This document shows positions 17,227-25,162 of a stretch of DNA of 47,927 bases, piece by piece; within the stretch, counting starts at the first letter, position 1, and each line of letters starts with the position of its first letter. Both the position numbers and the translations under genes were made by a program. Origin of the DNA: Clostridia bacterium (GTDB lineage: Bacteria; Bacillota; Clostridia; Oscillospirales; CAG-272). Where the stretch lies: positions 1 to 47,927 of the forward strand of contig JAFVVP010000008.1 in the NCBI GenBank assembly GCA_017502135.1. The letters are read 5' to 3'. The notes beneath the pieces were generated by a model that was given only the letters and a program-made list of their open reading frames with translations, made no database searches and was not told the DNA's origin.

Positions 17227-17719
17227 ATCGAAAATCACCTGCGCTCATCTGTCGAAGAGCATCCTGGATACGATCCGTTACGATCTTATCCAGCGCACGC
17301 GCCCTCTCCGACGGGATCTCCGGCGCGATCTCCGCGACCACTTCGCGCCCAACAGCCAGGAGTTCTTTTTTTAAGACACCGCAGAACCGCGTCAGATCCG
17401 CTGTGATCTGCGCTGACGGTACCAATTCACCTTTCAGCGACATGACTTTCATCTGCTGCAGTTCGGCAAGTGCTGCTCTGTGCTGTCCCTCGTAATAGAT
17501 CTTCTGCTGTTGAAGTGATAATTTTTCAAGGTCCGTCGATTCACCGGAGGCGCCGGCGCGAAACCATTTTGCGACATCTTTGAGCGAGTACACGCCGCGG
17601 CCCCGCTTCGGGCATCCCGATTTCGTCCACAGATTTACCGTGCGCGTCGTTACGTCGTATATTTTCGCGAGCATTTCCGACGATACCAAAACATCGTCTT
17701 CCAACACCTGCACCTTCAC
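17213..17719 (-). CDS. Terminase small subunit, Nu1-like
   Basis: 168 aa. The N-terminal winged helix (SSEMLAKIYDVTTRTVNLWTKSGCPKRGRGVYSLKDVAKWFR) is the Nu1/MerR-like DNA-binding domain of lambda-type small terminases; the rest is helical and probably mediates assembly with TerL. GTG start with GGAGGGGG upstream. It recognises the packaging site, expected nearby; see the repeat region at 17,771-17,857. Confidence 0.88.
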   Translation of the reverse strand: MKVQVLEDDVLVSSEMLAKIYDVTTRTVNLWTKSGCPKRGRGVYSLKDVAKWFRAGASGESTDLEKLSLQQQKIYYEGQHRAALAELQQMKVMSLKGELVPSAQITADLTRFCGVLKKELLAVGREVVAEIAPEIPSERARALDKIVTDRIQDALRQMSAGDFRYDGE

Positions 17720-18080
17720 GCGGCCCCCTCCCTCTCCGAAATCCTTTTCCGTGTTTTGACAAACTCATCAATGCGAAATAGAGCACAGTCTTTCATTTCG
17801 CAACTCCCGTACACGCGCCCATAATGCGCGCCCACACGGCAAATGCGAAATTGCGAAGTAATTTTTTTGCACTCAAAAACAGCAAAATCCCGCGCTCGTT
17901 TCCGCCCCGCTCCCGGTACCCCCGTCAGGAGTACCTACGAGCGAAGCACACCTCTCGGTGCGGTGCATACACACCGCACCCGGTGCCCCTCCACTTACAT
18001 CCGGCAGTGCGCTATGACTACCCTGACCGTATTGTAAATTCAAAAAAGTGCAATTAGGTGCAAAAAAATAAAAAACAAAA
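17720..18080. other. Non-coding region upstream of terS: TGCGAA repeats and a hairpin; candidate packaging or late-control region
   Basis: About 360 bases without a convincing gene. It holds four copies of TGCGAA: 17772-17777, 17798-17803 (inverted), 17844-17849 and 17852-17857. It also has a strong hairpin at 17957-17980 (GGTGCGGTG / CACCGCACC, 6-base loop). In lambda-like phages, terS binds repeated R sites close to cos next to terS, so this is a plausible cos/packaging or late-promoter region. Nothing here proves which. Confidence 0.45.
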
Positions 18081-18112
18081 AAATTTAACGGAGGCTTTTA
18101 CACCTCCGTTTT
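18081..18112 (-). terminator. Rho-independent terminator ending the early transcript
   Basis: Stem AACGGAGG / CCTCCGTT (18087-18094 and 18103-18110) with an 8-base loop. Read on the minus strand it is followed by TTAAATTTTTTT. It lies right after the stop of the sigma-like gene, so it separates early from late genes. The plus-strand reading also has a T-run, so it may work in both directions. Confidence 0.8.
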
Positions 18113-18114
18113 TG

Positions 18115-18471
18115 TTATTGTTTTTCCAGTTCACGAATCGCGTCCTTTGTGAGATACGATATCGATCGCTCCGACCTTTCCATCGCGACGGCAGTCTTCA
18201 GCCGACTCCATCCCTTCACGAAGCGGTAATACAAAACGCTTCTGTGGAGGGGATGCGGCAGCGCCTGGATCGCCGCTTCGATCCTCTCCGCCGACCGTGT
18301 CCTCTCCGCGATGATCCGCTCGTATCGTTTCGCCACGCGCAAGGCCGCCTGCCGCTCACCGGGAGAGGATGTGTACTGAGCTTCCCTCTCCGCTTCTGCT
18401 TTCCGGCGGTGGATCTCCGCAAGTTCCCTCTTCCCCTCTCGATATCCCCTGAGTTCTTCTTTCGTCACCAT
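18115..18471 (-). CDS. Phage sigma-70 region 4-like / ArpU-RinA type late regulator
   Basis: 118 aa. The C-terminus HRSVLYYRFVKGWSRLKTAVAMERSERSISYL is a sigma-region-4-like helix-turn-helix, typical of DUF1492/ArpU-type proteins found last in the early block before terS. The N-terminal half is a charged coiled coil. ATG 18471 has AGGAGGTAGAAGC upstream; a longer frame would start inside the DUF1064 gene. Proposed role: activating late transcription. The role is inferred from family and position. Confidence 0.75.
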   Translation of the reverse strand: MVTKEELRGYREGKRELAEIHRRKAEAEREAQYTSSPGERQAALRVAKRYERIIAERTRSAERIEAAIQALPHPLHRSVLYYRFVKGWSRLKTAVAMERSERSISYLTKDAIRELEKQ

Positions 18472-18926
18472 GCTTCTACCTCCTGAATCTCCGTGATCTC
18501 TATCCCGTGTATCTCCCGCATCCATTTTCGCTTATCTAAGTACGTCCGCGTTCTCGTCGCAGCCGATTTCACATCCTCCACCACGAGCACCCCGTCCCTC
18601 TTGTATGAAAAATCCGCCCGATACCGAAGAGCGCGCACCCGCTCCCCGTCCGGCTTGGTGTACGCCTCCACGAGCGTAAACTCCGGCTGTATCTTCAGAT
18701 CCGTGATCTCACCGGATTTGAGCAGCAGAACAAGCACGTCATAACGGCGTGCTTCTTTCTTGCTGTCAAAATTCAGTTTTCCGCGATCCTCTTTCACCGC
18801 GCCGTACTTTCCGCGCCGTCGATCGTCCCGGACGTCCGGCAATTTCGCCCCGCCGCTCTCACGCAGGTATATCTCCCGCGCCCTTCTCGCGGCCGAGTCG
18901 GACAGATCATTTATGCTTATCCCCAC
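18465..18926 (-). CDS. DUF1064 endonuclease-like phage protein
   Basis: 153 aa, GTG start with GAGGAGGTGA upstream. Core: FDSKKEARRYDVLVLLLKSG, IQPEFTLVEAY, RYRADFSYKRDGVLVVEDVK and TYLDKRKWM, matching DUF1064 (a PD-(D/E)xK nuclease-like family common in Firmicute phages). The D-x17-ExVK pattern is visible. Probably a resolvase or nuclease in replication or recombination. The 3' end overlaps the next gene by 7 bases. Confidence 0.85.
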   Translation of the reverse strand: MGISINDLSDSAARRAREIYLRESGGAKLPDVRDDRRRGKYGAVKEDRGKLNFDSKKEARRYDVLVLLLKSGEITDLKIQPEFTLVEAYTKPDGERVRALRYRADFSYKRDGVLVVEDVKSAATRTRTYLDKRKWMREIHGIEITEIQEVEAW

Positions 18927-19001
18927 GCCCTCACCTCCTCTGTGGTTCTAAAATCTTACGCATCTACAAGGATATACACGGCTGCGCTCACGGCAACCGC
19001 A

Positions 19002-19754
19002 CTATTCCTCTTGTGATGCATCTTTTTTACTGTAATTTCGTTTTTTCGGTGGTATTATGTATATAAAATGTAAGAATCCAAAAGGCGTTGTTTCCGCTTT
19101 CGCCAAAACATATCCCTTCGGTGCGCGCGGAGGATTCTTTTTGCTGTACTCTCTTTTCACTTCCTCCGCCGGCTCTTCCTGCGGTTTTTCATGGTTTCTT
19201 GTAGCATAGTAGTGATGGCCGCCCTGTTCGGGTGTCCAATTCTTCCAGTAATATTCGGCCAGTGCCGTATAATCCCGTCCGCGATCCACGCCATCGTATA
19301 TATTGTGTTCGCGCAGCGGTTCACATTCTTTGATTTTGCCCCACGTCCATTGCTCCAAAATCACATCGCGCGGCACACCGCCAATGATGGCGTGAAAATG
19401 AATCTTTCCGCTCTTTTTGTGCTGCCCCATCACGACAATGATCTTGGCATCCGGATATCGGCGGCGAAGGCGGCGCACATAAACGGAACGCATTCTGCGC
19501 CCGTCGTCAAATTCATAAATTTCATAATCCGAATTAAAAGTAAAGGTGCACTTAAAGGAGGACGGGTCGTGATTTGCGTTCACGAGGCGAATGAACTTCC
19601 GGAGGGCAACTCTATCCTTAAACGCTATATATTCCTCTGCAGTAGAAAACCGCACACGCTTTTTGTATGTGCGCGGATCTGCAAAATCCGGTATGTTATA
19701 CACCAGCTGCTCGCATACCGTGCCCGAAAAAATGCGTTTTTTAACCCGTTTCAT
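19002..19754 (-). CDS. HUH-type replication-initiator-like protein (REP/ORF2-G2P family)
   Basis: 250 aa from ATG 19754, which has GTGGAGGACGT upstream; an in-frame TTG at 19820 is weaker. The HUH motif HFHAIIGG follows a hydrophobic strand (AKIIVVMGQHKKSGKI), and a later tyrosine-rich segment DYTALAEYYWKNW offers the nucleophile position with a lysine. C-terminal tail is basic. This is the layout of rolling-circle initiators and plasmid/phage replication-associated proteins. Alternatively it is a domesticated derivative with another nicking role. Family placement is by motif. Confidence 0.7.
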   Translation of the reverse strand: MKRVKKRIFSGTVCEQLVYNIPDFADPRTYKKRVRFSTAEEYIAFKDRVALRKFIRLVNANHDPSSFKCTFTFNSDYEIYEFDDGRRMRSVYVRRLRRRYPDAKIIVVMGQHKKSGKIHFHAIIGGVPRDVILEQWTWGKIKECEPLREHNIYDGVDRGRDYTALAEYYWKNWTPEQGGHHYYATRNHEKPQEEPAEEVKREYSKKNPPRAPKGYVLAKAETTPFGFLHFIYIIPPKKRNYSKKDASQEE

Positions 19755-19820
19755 ACGTCCTCCACGTTGGAATCCCGCCGCCCTTTTCGCGACGGCGTCA
19801 CCCTTCTCTTTATGCTCCAA

Positions 19821-19850
19821 ATCCGCGCGGACTTTTTCATCCGCGCGGAT
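19821..19850. repeat. Strong GC-rich hairpin between replication genes
   Basis: ATCCGCGCGGA and TCCGCGCGGAT, separated by CTTTTTCA, form an 11-bp stem. Each arm's TCCGCGCGGA core is itself palindromic. It sits between the stop of the replication-organiser-like gene and the start of the HUH gene. There is no long T-run on the minus strand, so a simple terminator is unlikely; a processing site or nicking origin are options. Confidence 0.6.
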
Positions 19851-19861
19851 TCTCTGTATTT

Positions 19862-20431
19862 TTAGTCACTCCCATGCGCCGCATGAAGCGCCGCTTCGAA
19901 AAACTCATCTGTATCAAAACTGCCTGTCGGCTTTTCGTCCGCCGGCTTGTGATCGTCGTAGGTACCGCCCATCACCTTCGCAAAGTTTTGCGGATTCATG
20001 AGCCAGTCGAAGTTCGCACGCCACTTCCGATCGTTGTAACCTCGGAGGAAAGAGGACGCTTGCACGTGGGCAAACAGCTCGGCAAACGTGCCGAAGATCT
20101 GTCCCGGCGCCTCCTCCTCCACTTGTTGCAGACGTGCGCGGAGAGCGCTTTCCCGCGCCGCCGTAATCGCCGTTACCTTCGGGAGATCGGGGCACATCTC
20201 GTGATACATCCCCACGATCTGCGTAAATACGGAGATCTCCTCCGGCTTTGCGCCCGCCTTTTTCTTCTCCGGCGCAAGCTTCACGCGGAGGCGGGGCTGC
20301 TCTCCGATGATCTTCAGAACCGCTTCGCGGTATTCAGCCTGCGTCGCTACCTTTCCGTTTACGAACAATACGAACGACTGCAGGATCTCCGAGATCCTCC
20401 CCGCGTCGATCAGTTCCATTTCTCTTGCCAT
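19862..20431 (-). CDS. Replication-organiser-like phage protein
   Basis: 189 aa. The C-terminal segment FLRGYNDRKWRANFDWLMNP followed by NFAKVMGGTYDD is the hallmark tail of phage/plasmid replication proteins (replisome organiser / DnaD-like group). No N-terminal DNA-binding helix is obvious, and it lacks the usual N-terminal HTH of longer homologues. The start is uncertain: ATG 20431 or GTG 20440. Its 5' end overlaps the end of the XRE gene. Confidence 0.7.
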   Translation of the reverse strand: MAREMELIDAGRISEILQSFVLFVNGKVATQAEYREAVLKIIGEQPRLRVKLAPEKKKAGAKPEEISVFTQIVGMYHEMCPDLPKVTAITAARESALRARLQQVEEEAPGQIFGTFAELFAHVQASSFLRGYNDRKWRANFDWLMNPQNFAKVMGGTYDDHKPADEKPTGSFDTDEFFEAALHAAHGSD

Positions 20432-20793
20432 AATGCACACTTACCTTCCACCGCATCCGCGATTTTTAACCACAATTCTTCCGACACTATAAGTGCGTTG
20501 CCTGCGCCGATGATCGGTCTCTTATCACGCAGCAGTCCGCGCATTTCGGCGGCAATCTTCAACTGCGCCGACATGTCCTTGTTCTGCCTGCAATCTTCAA
20601 GGCCTGCCAAATAATCCAAAGTAACCCCGAAAAATTTTGCAAATTCCATCGCAATATCGAGGCCAGGCTCACGTTCGCCGTTCTCATAGTACCCGATACT
20701 TGCAGCGGATACACTCGTTTTTTCGCTAAGTTTCTTTTGAGAAAGCCCCGCTTCCTCCCGTAATTCCCGCAACCTTTTTGAAAAGATTCCCAT
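20410..20793 (-). CDS. XRE-family transcriptional regulator (second repressor)
   Basis: 127 aa. HTH: KRLRELREEAGLSQKKLSEKTSVSAASIGYYENGEREPGL, a full lambda-repressor-type domain. A C-terminal helical region follows, with no S24 peptidase. Ribosome site AAGGAGGG. A perfect 15-bp palindrome lies 22 bases upstream, so autoregulation is likely. It is separate from the main repressor at 28,454. It begins an AT-richer patch shared with the gene upstream (20,835-21,548). Confidence 0.85.
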   Translation of the reverse strand: MGIFSKRLRELREEAGLSQKKLSEKTSVSAASIGYYENGEREPGLDIAMEFAKFFGVTLDYLAGLEDCRQNKDMSAQLKIAAEMRGLLRDKRPIIGAGNALIVSEELWLKIADAVEGKCALWQEKWN

Positions 20794-20815
20794 GTTCTTT
20801 CCCTCCTTGCAAACA

Positions 20816-20830
20816 GTGACAATTTGTCAC
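20816..20830. promoter_or_regulatory. Palindromic operator upstream of the XRE gene
   Basis: GTGACAA-T-TTGTCAC, a perfect 7-1-7 palindrome, between the XRE gene (start 20793) and the coiled-coil gene (stop 20835). It is followed by a direct repeat CCGTTTCATA/CCGTTTCATT. It is a likely binding site of the adjacent XRE regulator. It differs from the TGTCAAG-type operators at 28.3 kb. Confidence 0.7.
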
Positions 20831-20834
20831 CGTT

Positions 20835-21548
20835 TCATACCGTTTCATTTTGTAACGGGTTCCCAGTCATTTCTTTTACAAGGTTGTCGATTCCAAACGT
20901 AACATCGTCAGAAAAGTTTATAATTGCATCTTTTTCTTCGTCTTCTAAATCGTTATTACCAAAAATGTGTTTGTTATAAACTTCGGTTATCATTTTGAAC
21001 CCCCTCTCCGCAAACTCTTTGATTGCTTCGGCTCTGACGGTTGCAATCTCGGCGATGTACAAGGCTTTTGCTTCTTTCAATTCTTCGTGAACATTAGCGA
21101 TCAACTTTCGGTACTTTTCAAGATCCACTTTTGATGATACAAGTTCGTCATAATAGGCTTGCTTTTGAGTGAGAAGCGTTTGCATTAAATCCTCTTTTTT
21201 GAAAAACGCTTCTTGTAGTTTCTTAATATCTGCTTTTTGGTTGTGATATTGAGAAAGAATATCGTTTATAGCATTCGCCACAATGCCCCGCTCTGTAACT
21301 TGTGGCTCAGCGCGGTATCTGTTTCGATAGCAATTCAGTATCTCGGCGGCTGTCATATCTTTTGTTTCATCTGGAAAATCCAGCATTTCTCTGAGTGTGT
21401 CTGGCGGCTTTGGTGGAATGAATGAGAAGCTTTTTGCCAGCAATTCTATAATGGTATCGAGTGTATATCCCGATAACATACGAATTCTCTCTATTTTTTC
21501 TTCAACTTGCGCATATAGCTTTGCATAGTTTGTCACAAACAGCGGCAT
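20835..21548 (-). CDS. Unrecognised coiled-coil phage protein
   Basis: 237 aa from ATG 21548 (AAAAGGAGAAGGGAA upstream). A longer frame would run into the zinc-ribbon gene. The central part is strongly helical with heptad-like charge patterning (LQEAFFKKEDLMQTLLTQKQ, VDLEKYRKLIANVHEELKEA), ending in a short acidic tail. No family recognised. Base composition is visibly more AT-rich than neighbours. It sits directly upstream of the XRE regulator and its operator, suggesting a cargo pair. Confidence 0.6.
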   Translation of the reverse strand: MPLFVTNYAKLYAQVEEKIERIRMLSGYTLDTIIELLAKSFSFIPPKPPDTLREMLDFPDETKDMTAAEILNCYRNRYRAEPQVTERGIVANAINDILSQYHNQKADIKKLQEAFFKKEDLMQTLLTQKQAYYDELVSSKVDLEKYRKLIANVHEELKEAKALYIAEIATVRAEAIKEFAERGFKMITEVYNKHIFGNNDLEDEEKDAIINFSDDVTFGIDNLVKEMTGNPLQNETV

Positions 21549-21564
21549 TTCCCTTCTCCTTTTC

Positions 21565-21750
21565 TCATAAAAGAGCATCACTACATTTTTTGCAAATGTA
21601 TTTTTCAAGTTTTTCCGAATAGTAGGTATTAACAAGCTTCCTCCCGCATTCGGGACAGGTCTGTTGATGAAGAACCGTTGGCGCTTTTTTAAATTTGAAG
21701 TGCTGTGCTCTAAGCATATCAAGGTACGGCGTTTCCATGTCAAGCATCAT
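21565..21750 (-). CDS. Small zinc-ribbon protein
   Basis: 61 aa. A CPECGRKLVNTYYSEKLEKY then CKKC pattern gives CxxC-x(n)-CxxC. N-terminal half basic. ATG overlaps the stop of the upstream gene (ATGA, with GAGGT upstream). Probable DNA- or RNA-binding small protein of the early block; no precise function. Confidence 0.65.
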   Translation of the reverse strand: MMLDMETPYLDMLRAQHFKFKKAPTVLHQQTCPECGRKLVNTYYSEKLEKYICKKCSDALL

Positions 21751-22250
21751 TCGAGGACCTCGATCTTCAGCACCGCGCCGGTTACAACATCGCGCTCCAC
21801 TCTCAACATTTCGCGGTTTGGCACTCTACTTTCTGTGCGGCACGCAGAACGAGCCGCGCTGCAGTTGTCGCAACCATGACGGTTTTTTCTTGTTTGGCAA
21901 CAGGAATTAGAGTTTTTAATATCGTCTCTTTCCCTGTTATTGGGTTGGATTACCTTCTCGCCCAAACTGCAAAAACCATCTTTGTTCGTAAAGTTGAGTA
22001 TTTTGTCGCAAAAGCCATTTGTTTCCGAAATTGCGCGCCAACGCCTGCACTTATTGCACCGCACTACTTCCACCACGTCCGCGGCGGGAATCATTCTTAT
22101 TGCTTCGTCAACGGTTTCCGGTAAATAATACCGTTCCATTTTTCTTCCGCGTCCTATTAGTACCGCCCCGATAGATCCTGGTACGTTTACAACTCCTGCT
22201 CTGATTATTTTAAGCAGTGCCTCCCGCTCGATATATTTCTTTTCAGCCAT
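21747..22250 (-). CDS. Cys-rich phage protein of early block
   Basis: 167 aa from ATG 22250 (AGGAG 8 bases upstream; the longer upstream frame would overlap Lar). Pattern common in Firmicute phages: YIEREALLKIIRAG, then IPAADVVEVVRCNKCRRWR with a CxxC, a CDK and more cysteines (NGFCDKILNF, FCSLGEKV). The N-terminal part resembles the many uncharacterised DxxDR-type proteins of prophages. No enzymatic motif visible. Function unknown. Confidence 0.65.
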   Translation of the reverse strand: MAEKKYIEREALLKIIRAGVVNVPGSIGAVLIGRGRKMERYYLPETVDEAIRMIPAADVVEVVRCNKCRRWRAISETNGFCDKILNFTNKDGFCSLGEKVIQPNNRERDDIKNSNSCCQTRKNRHGCDNCSAARSACRTESRVPNREMLRVERDVVTGAVLKIEVLE

Positions 22251-22434
22251 TTTTAATACTCCTGTTCCACGCTTCGATTTCTCGTTCTCGGCTTGCGTGC
22301 ATTTCATAAAAAGAACTGCACGTGCATGAGCCCGCAGGCTTGTCCGCGGAGAAAACAAAATATTCGCCGCATACATACGCGATTTCCGGAACATTTCCGC
22401 ACTTGGGACACGGCTTCGGCTTCAGTTCAGCCAT
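22243..22434 (-). CDS. Lar-like restriction alleviation protein
   Basis: 63 aa from ATG 22434, with TTGGAGGTG upstream. LKPKPCPKCGNVPEI followed by SCTCSSFYEMHASREREIEA and WNRS closely matches the Lar family (Rac prophage restriction alleviation protein, zinc-ribbon with terminal AWN). Lar-type proteins counteract type I restriction. It lies beside two DNA methyltransferases, consistent with host-defence evasion. Confidence 0.75.
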   Translation of the reverse strand: MAELKPKPCPKCGNVPEIAYVCGEYFVFSADKPAGSCTCSSFYEMHASREREIEAWNRSIKNG

Positions 22435-23230
22435 TGTCAGCACCTCCAAGAGTGATTTGACATCCTTCAAAATTGCACCACAAAACCTCTGTACGCGGAT
22501 CTGAGTTTTGGTTGTAGGATGGTTTCTCATACCTTCTCCATCCTTTCAAATATGTATCATACATGTCCGACGGATACCCGCTAAGTATCACCATTCCTTT
22601 GTGATCCAGCAACGCTTCCAGAAGATTCACGTGATCCCGTTCGTTCATTTCGTGACGATACTGTTTTCCACCTCGTGTATGAAGTAAGTACGGAGGATCT
22701 GCGTATATTAGCACATTTTCATGGTTGAACTTGTTGATCAACTCCAAGGCAGGCCTGTTTTCTATCTGCACGTTTTTTAATCTTGAAGCGGCTTCTAAAA
22801 TCCCATCCGGCATCTTGTTCCAGTAGTCCACGCAGTAGGATCTTTCACGCGCAAATACATCAATTTTGTAACCGGTCTTCTGGTAGGTCTTGAAACCGTG
22901 TCCCATTCTTGATCTTATCGCGAATCGGTACGCTCTATCAATAGCAGATCCTCCTCTGTTTTCGTGCGCGTCATCAAATATCTCTCTTGCATACGGTGTA
23001 AACGCAATCATGCGGGCAAGTTCACCGGCGTCCTCTCGCAACACGCGAAAGAAATTCGTTATATCACCATCAATATCGTTCACCGTTTCAATAGCCGATG
23101 GCGGCTTATTAAATAACACAGCACCTGATCCAAAATAAGGCTCTAAATAGGAACGATGCGGCGGCATCATTGCTACAATCTCTTTCGCCATTCCCCATTT
23201 TGCACCTGGATAATTGAGAATCGCTTTCAC
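22427..23230 (-). CDS. DNA adenine methyltransferase, Dam/D12 class
   Basis: 267 aa. Motif I region YPGAKW (residues 7-12) and EPYFGSGAVLFN (30-41), then NDIDGDI, and the catalytic DPPY at 178-181. This is the class D12 N6-adenine methylase fold (M.DpnII/Dam like). No partner restriction enzyme nearby. Phage orphan methyltransferases protect their DNA or affect packaging. It overlaps the cytosine methylase gene by 4 bases and Lar by 8. Confidence 0.92.
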   Translation of the reverse strand: MKAILNYPGAKWGMAKEIVAMMPPHRSYLEPYFGSGAVLFNKPPSAIETVNDIDGDITNFFRVLREDAGELARMIAFTPYAREIFDDAHENRGGSAIDRAYRFAIRSRMGHGFKTYQKTGYKIDVFARERSYCVDYWNKMPDGILEAASRLKNVQIENRPALELINKFNHENVLIYADPPYLLHTRGGKQYRHEMNERDHVNLLEALLDHKGMVILSGYPSDMYDTYLKGWRRYEKPSYNQNSDPRTEVLWCNFEGCQITLGGADNG

Positions 23231-25020
23231 CCCGCTGTCACCTCTCTATTCTTACAGTGTTCCGGCAAATTCACTCGAACAAGCGCAGCCGGCACAGGCG
23301 GCGTCACTGCGTTTCCGCATCGCGCAACCTGTTTGCTCTTCGGATACGGCTTACCGTCCATCTCAAGATCAATGATATAGTCATTCGGAAATCCTTGGCA
23401 GTTGAACAGTTCTCTCGGCTGAAGCATCCTCATTTTGATGTCGGTGATTATGTACTCCTCGCCGTGGATCTTCACCACAGCGTAATCATCAACCGTCTGA
23501 CCGTCTTTTCTGAAATACTTTTCCAGGAACGCCTGCACTTCTGCATGATGAGCTCCGCTACACGAAACTGTAGTGAGCGGTTCATCCGCCGGCTGTCCGT
23601 CCATATTGTTCCGCAGGGTCAGAATGTGAGCTGTCACCAAGCTGTTGTGATCTTTGGCTGTGATCGTATCAAGGGGATCAGAAACATCACTGCCGGCTCC
23701 TTGATAGTTTCCGGCGTAATTCTTCATGATGTGAGCGACCGACAGCGCGTACCTGTTCGAGGTATCCTGCGTCATCAGCGGTTCATCGAGTTCCTGTCCT
23801 CTCACTTCGTCCTTTGCGGTCTCGGAGTGATACTGGATCAGCGTCGGAGCGACTACATAATGTTTCCCACTGCTCACAATGGTTCCGAGCGGCTCTTCGA
23901 TACTGTTGACTCTCGGCTGCTGTCCCTTGCGTTCGCCATATCCAACTGGTACGATAGCCGGAGCAATGAGATAATTCCTATTGCCCGTCGTTACCGTCGG
24001 TAGAGGTGAGTCCGCGCTCGCGCCCATGTTGTTCGTGTTGTTGCACATGATCGTAGGAACAACCACTCCGTATCCGTGTTTCGCAGTTACCGTCTGCAAT
24101 GGTTCGTCGATCTTCTGACCTCTGAATCCCTCTCCCGCGTGATTCACTGTCACGATGAACGGTTCGGGATTCTCAATCACAAACTTTTGGATTCCGCGAG
24201 CTATTCGCCTCAAGGTGTTCTCCGCAAGCGGCTTGCCTCTTTCAAAAATGCTTTGCGCAGGTATAGTCCAATCGATGCAATCCGCCGCAGTGCGGTACGG
24301 CAGCAGGCGGCCGTCTTTCACTTCCCGCGATCCCTTTTGTCCGTGGGTCGCCTGCGGCCACGCGATGGGTTTACCGTCGCACCGCCCGATCAGATAGAAT
24401 CTTGTCCGGGTAGTTGGTGCGCCGTAGTCGCAGGATTTCAGCACGCGGAAATCGATCACATACCCAAGACCGTTCTGCAGATCGTATGCCATGCGCGAAT
24501 CCGTCGCAATACCCAGCGCGTCGCACATTTCATGAAACGCAGGATGATCCGCCGGGATCCCTGTTGTCAGCGCAAAAATGAATCCGGCAAACGTCTCTCC
24601 CGCGCACTCCTTGATGGGTTTGTTATCGCCCCCCAGCGGTCCCCATGTCTGTATTTCCGGTACGTTTTCCATCATGATCACACGAGGACGGACGGAGTAT
24701 GCCCATTTTACCGCAACCCATGCGAGGCCGCGTATGTTTTTATCCACAGGCTTGCCGCCTTTTGCTCTGCTGAAGTGTTTGCAGTCCGGTGAAAACCACG
24801 CGAGAGCCACGGGTTTGCCGGCGCAGGCTTCAACGGGATCGACTTGCCATACATCTTCGCAGTAATGCTTCGTTCTCGGGTGGTTGACTTTGTGCATCGC
24901 TATCGCGTCCGGGTCATGATTGATCGCAATGTCCACGCTGCGTCCGATCGCCATTTCAATCCCCGTGGAGGCACCGCCGCCACCGGCGAAATTATCAACG
25001 AATAGTTCTTTTCTTTTCAT
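23227..25020 (-). CDS. DNA (cytosine-5) methyltransferase with six-repeat target region
   Basis: 597 aa. Motif I FAGGGGASTG (11-20), catalytic loop SPDCKHFS with Cys80 (the phage-type variant of PCQ), ENV at 118-120, RTRFYLIG near 205, and C-terminal GNAVTPPVPAAL (569-580). Between about 300 and 500 are six copies of a (D/E)-x-PL-x-T motif (305, 337, 375, 412, 447, 479) at 32-38 residue spacing. This repeat block forms the target-recognition region. No partner nuclease gene. Its start overlaps a region of duplication. Confidence 0.93.
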   Translation of the reverse strand: MKRKELFVDNFAGGGGASTGIEMAIGRSVDIAINHDPDAIAMHKVNHPRTKHYCEDVWQVDPVEACAGKPVALAWFSPDCKHFSRAKGGKPVDKNIRGLAWVAVKWAYSVRPRVIMMENVPEIQTWGPLGGDNKPIKECAGETFAGFIFALTTGIPADHPAFHEMCDALGIATDSRMAYDLQNGLGYVIDFRVLKSCDYGAPTTRTRFYLIGRCDGKPIAWPQATHGQKGSREVKDGRLLPYRTAADCIDWTIPAQSIFERGKPLAENTLRRIARGIQKFVIENPEPFIVTVNHAGEGFRGQKIDEPLQTVTAKHGYGVVVPTIMCNNTNNMGASADSPLPTVTTGNRNYLIAPAIVPVGYGERKGQQPRVNSIEEPLGTIVSSGKHYVVAPTLIQYHSETAKDEVRGQELDEPLMTQDTSNRYALSVAHIMKNYAGNYQGAGSDVSDPLDTITAKDHNSLVTAHILTLRNNMDGQPADEPLTTVSCSGAHHAEVQAFLEKYFRKDGQTVDDYAVVKIHGEEYIITDIKMRMLQPRELFNCQGFPNDYIIDLEMDGKPYPKSKQVARCGNAVTPPVPAALVRVNLPEHCKNREVTAG

Positions 25021-25036
25021 TCTCTTTTCTTCTCCG

Positions 25037-25162
25037 TTATATCAGTCCGATCTGCCCTTCCGGGTCTGGCAGAGTCCACCACGGTTTCTGTTTTTCCTCT
25101 GCCGGCTTTTTGACCGGCGCCGGCGTCTCCCGTCTCGCATACTTGACGTCGCGTGCATTCAC
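25037..25162. repeat. 126-bp direct repeat, copy A (left of LRR gene)
   Basis: Matches 26161-26286 with 3 mismatches and no gaps. Both carry the 3' end of the same coding region, and together they flank the LRR gene (25253-26143). Confidence 0.9.

Noticed and set aside
20410-21548. Toxin-antitoxin pair
   Set aside because: The coiled-coil protein is too large and has no toxin motif; kept as an unknown cargo pair.
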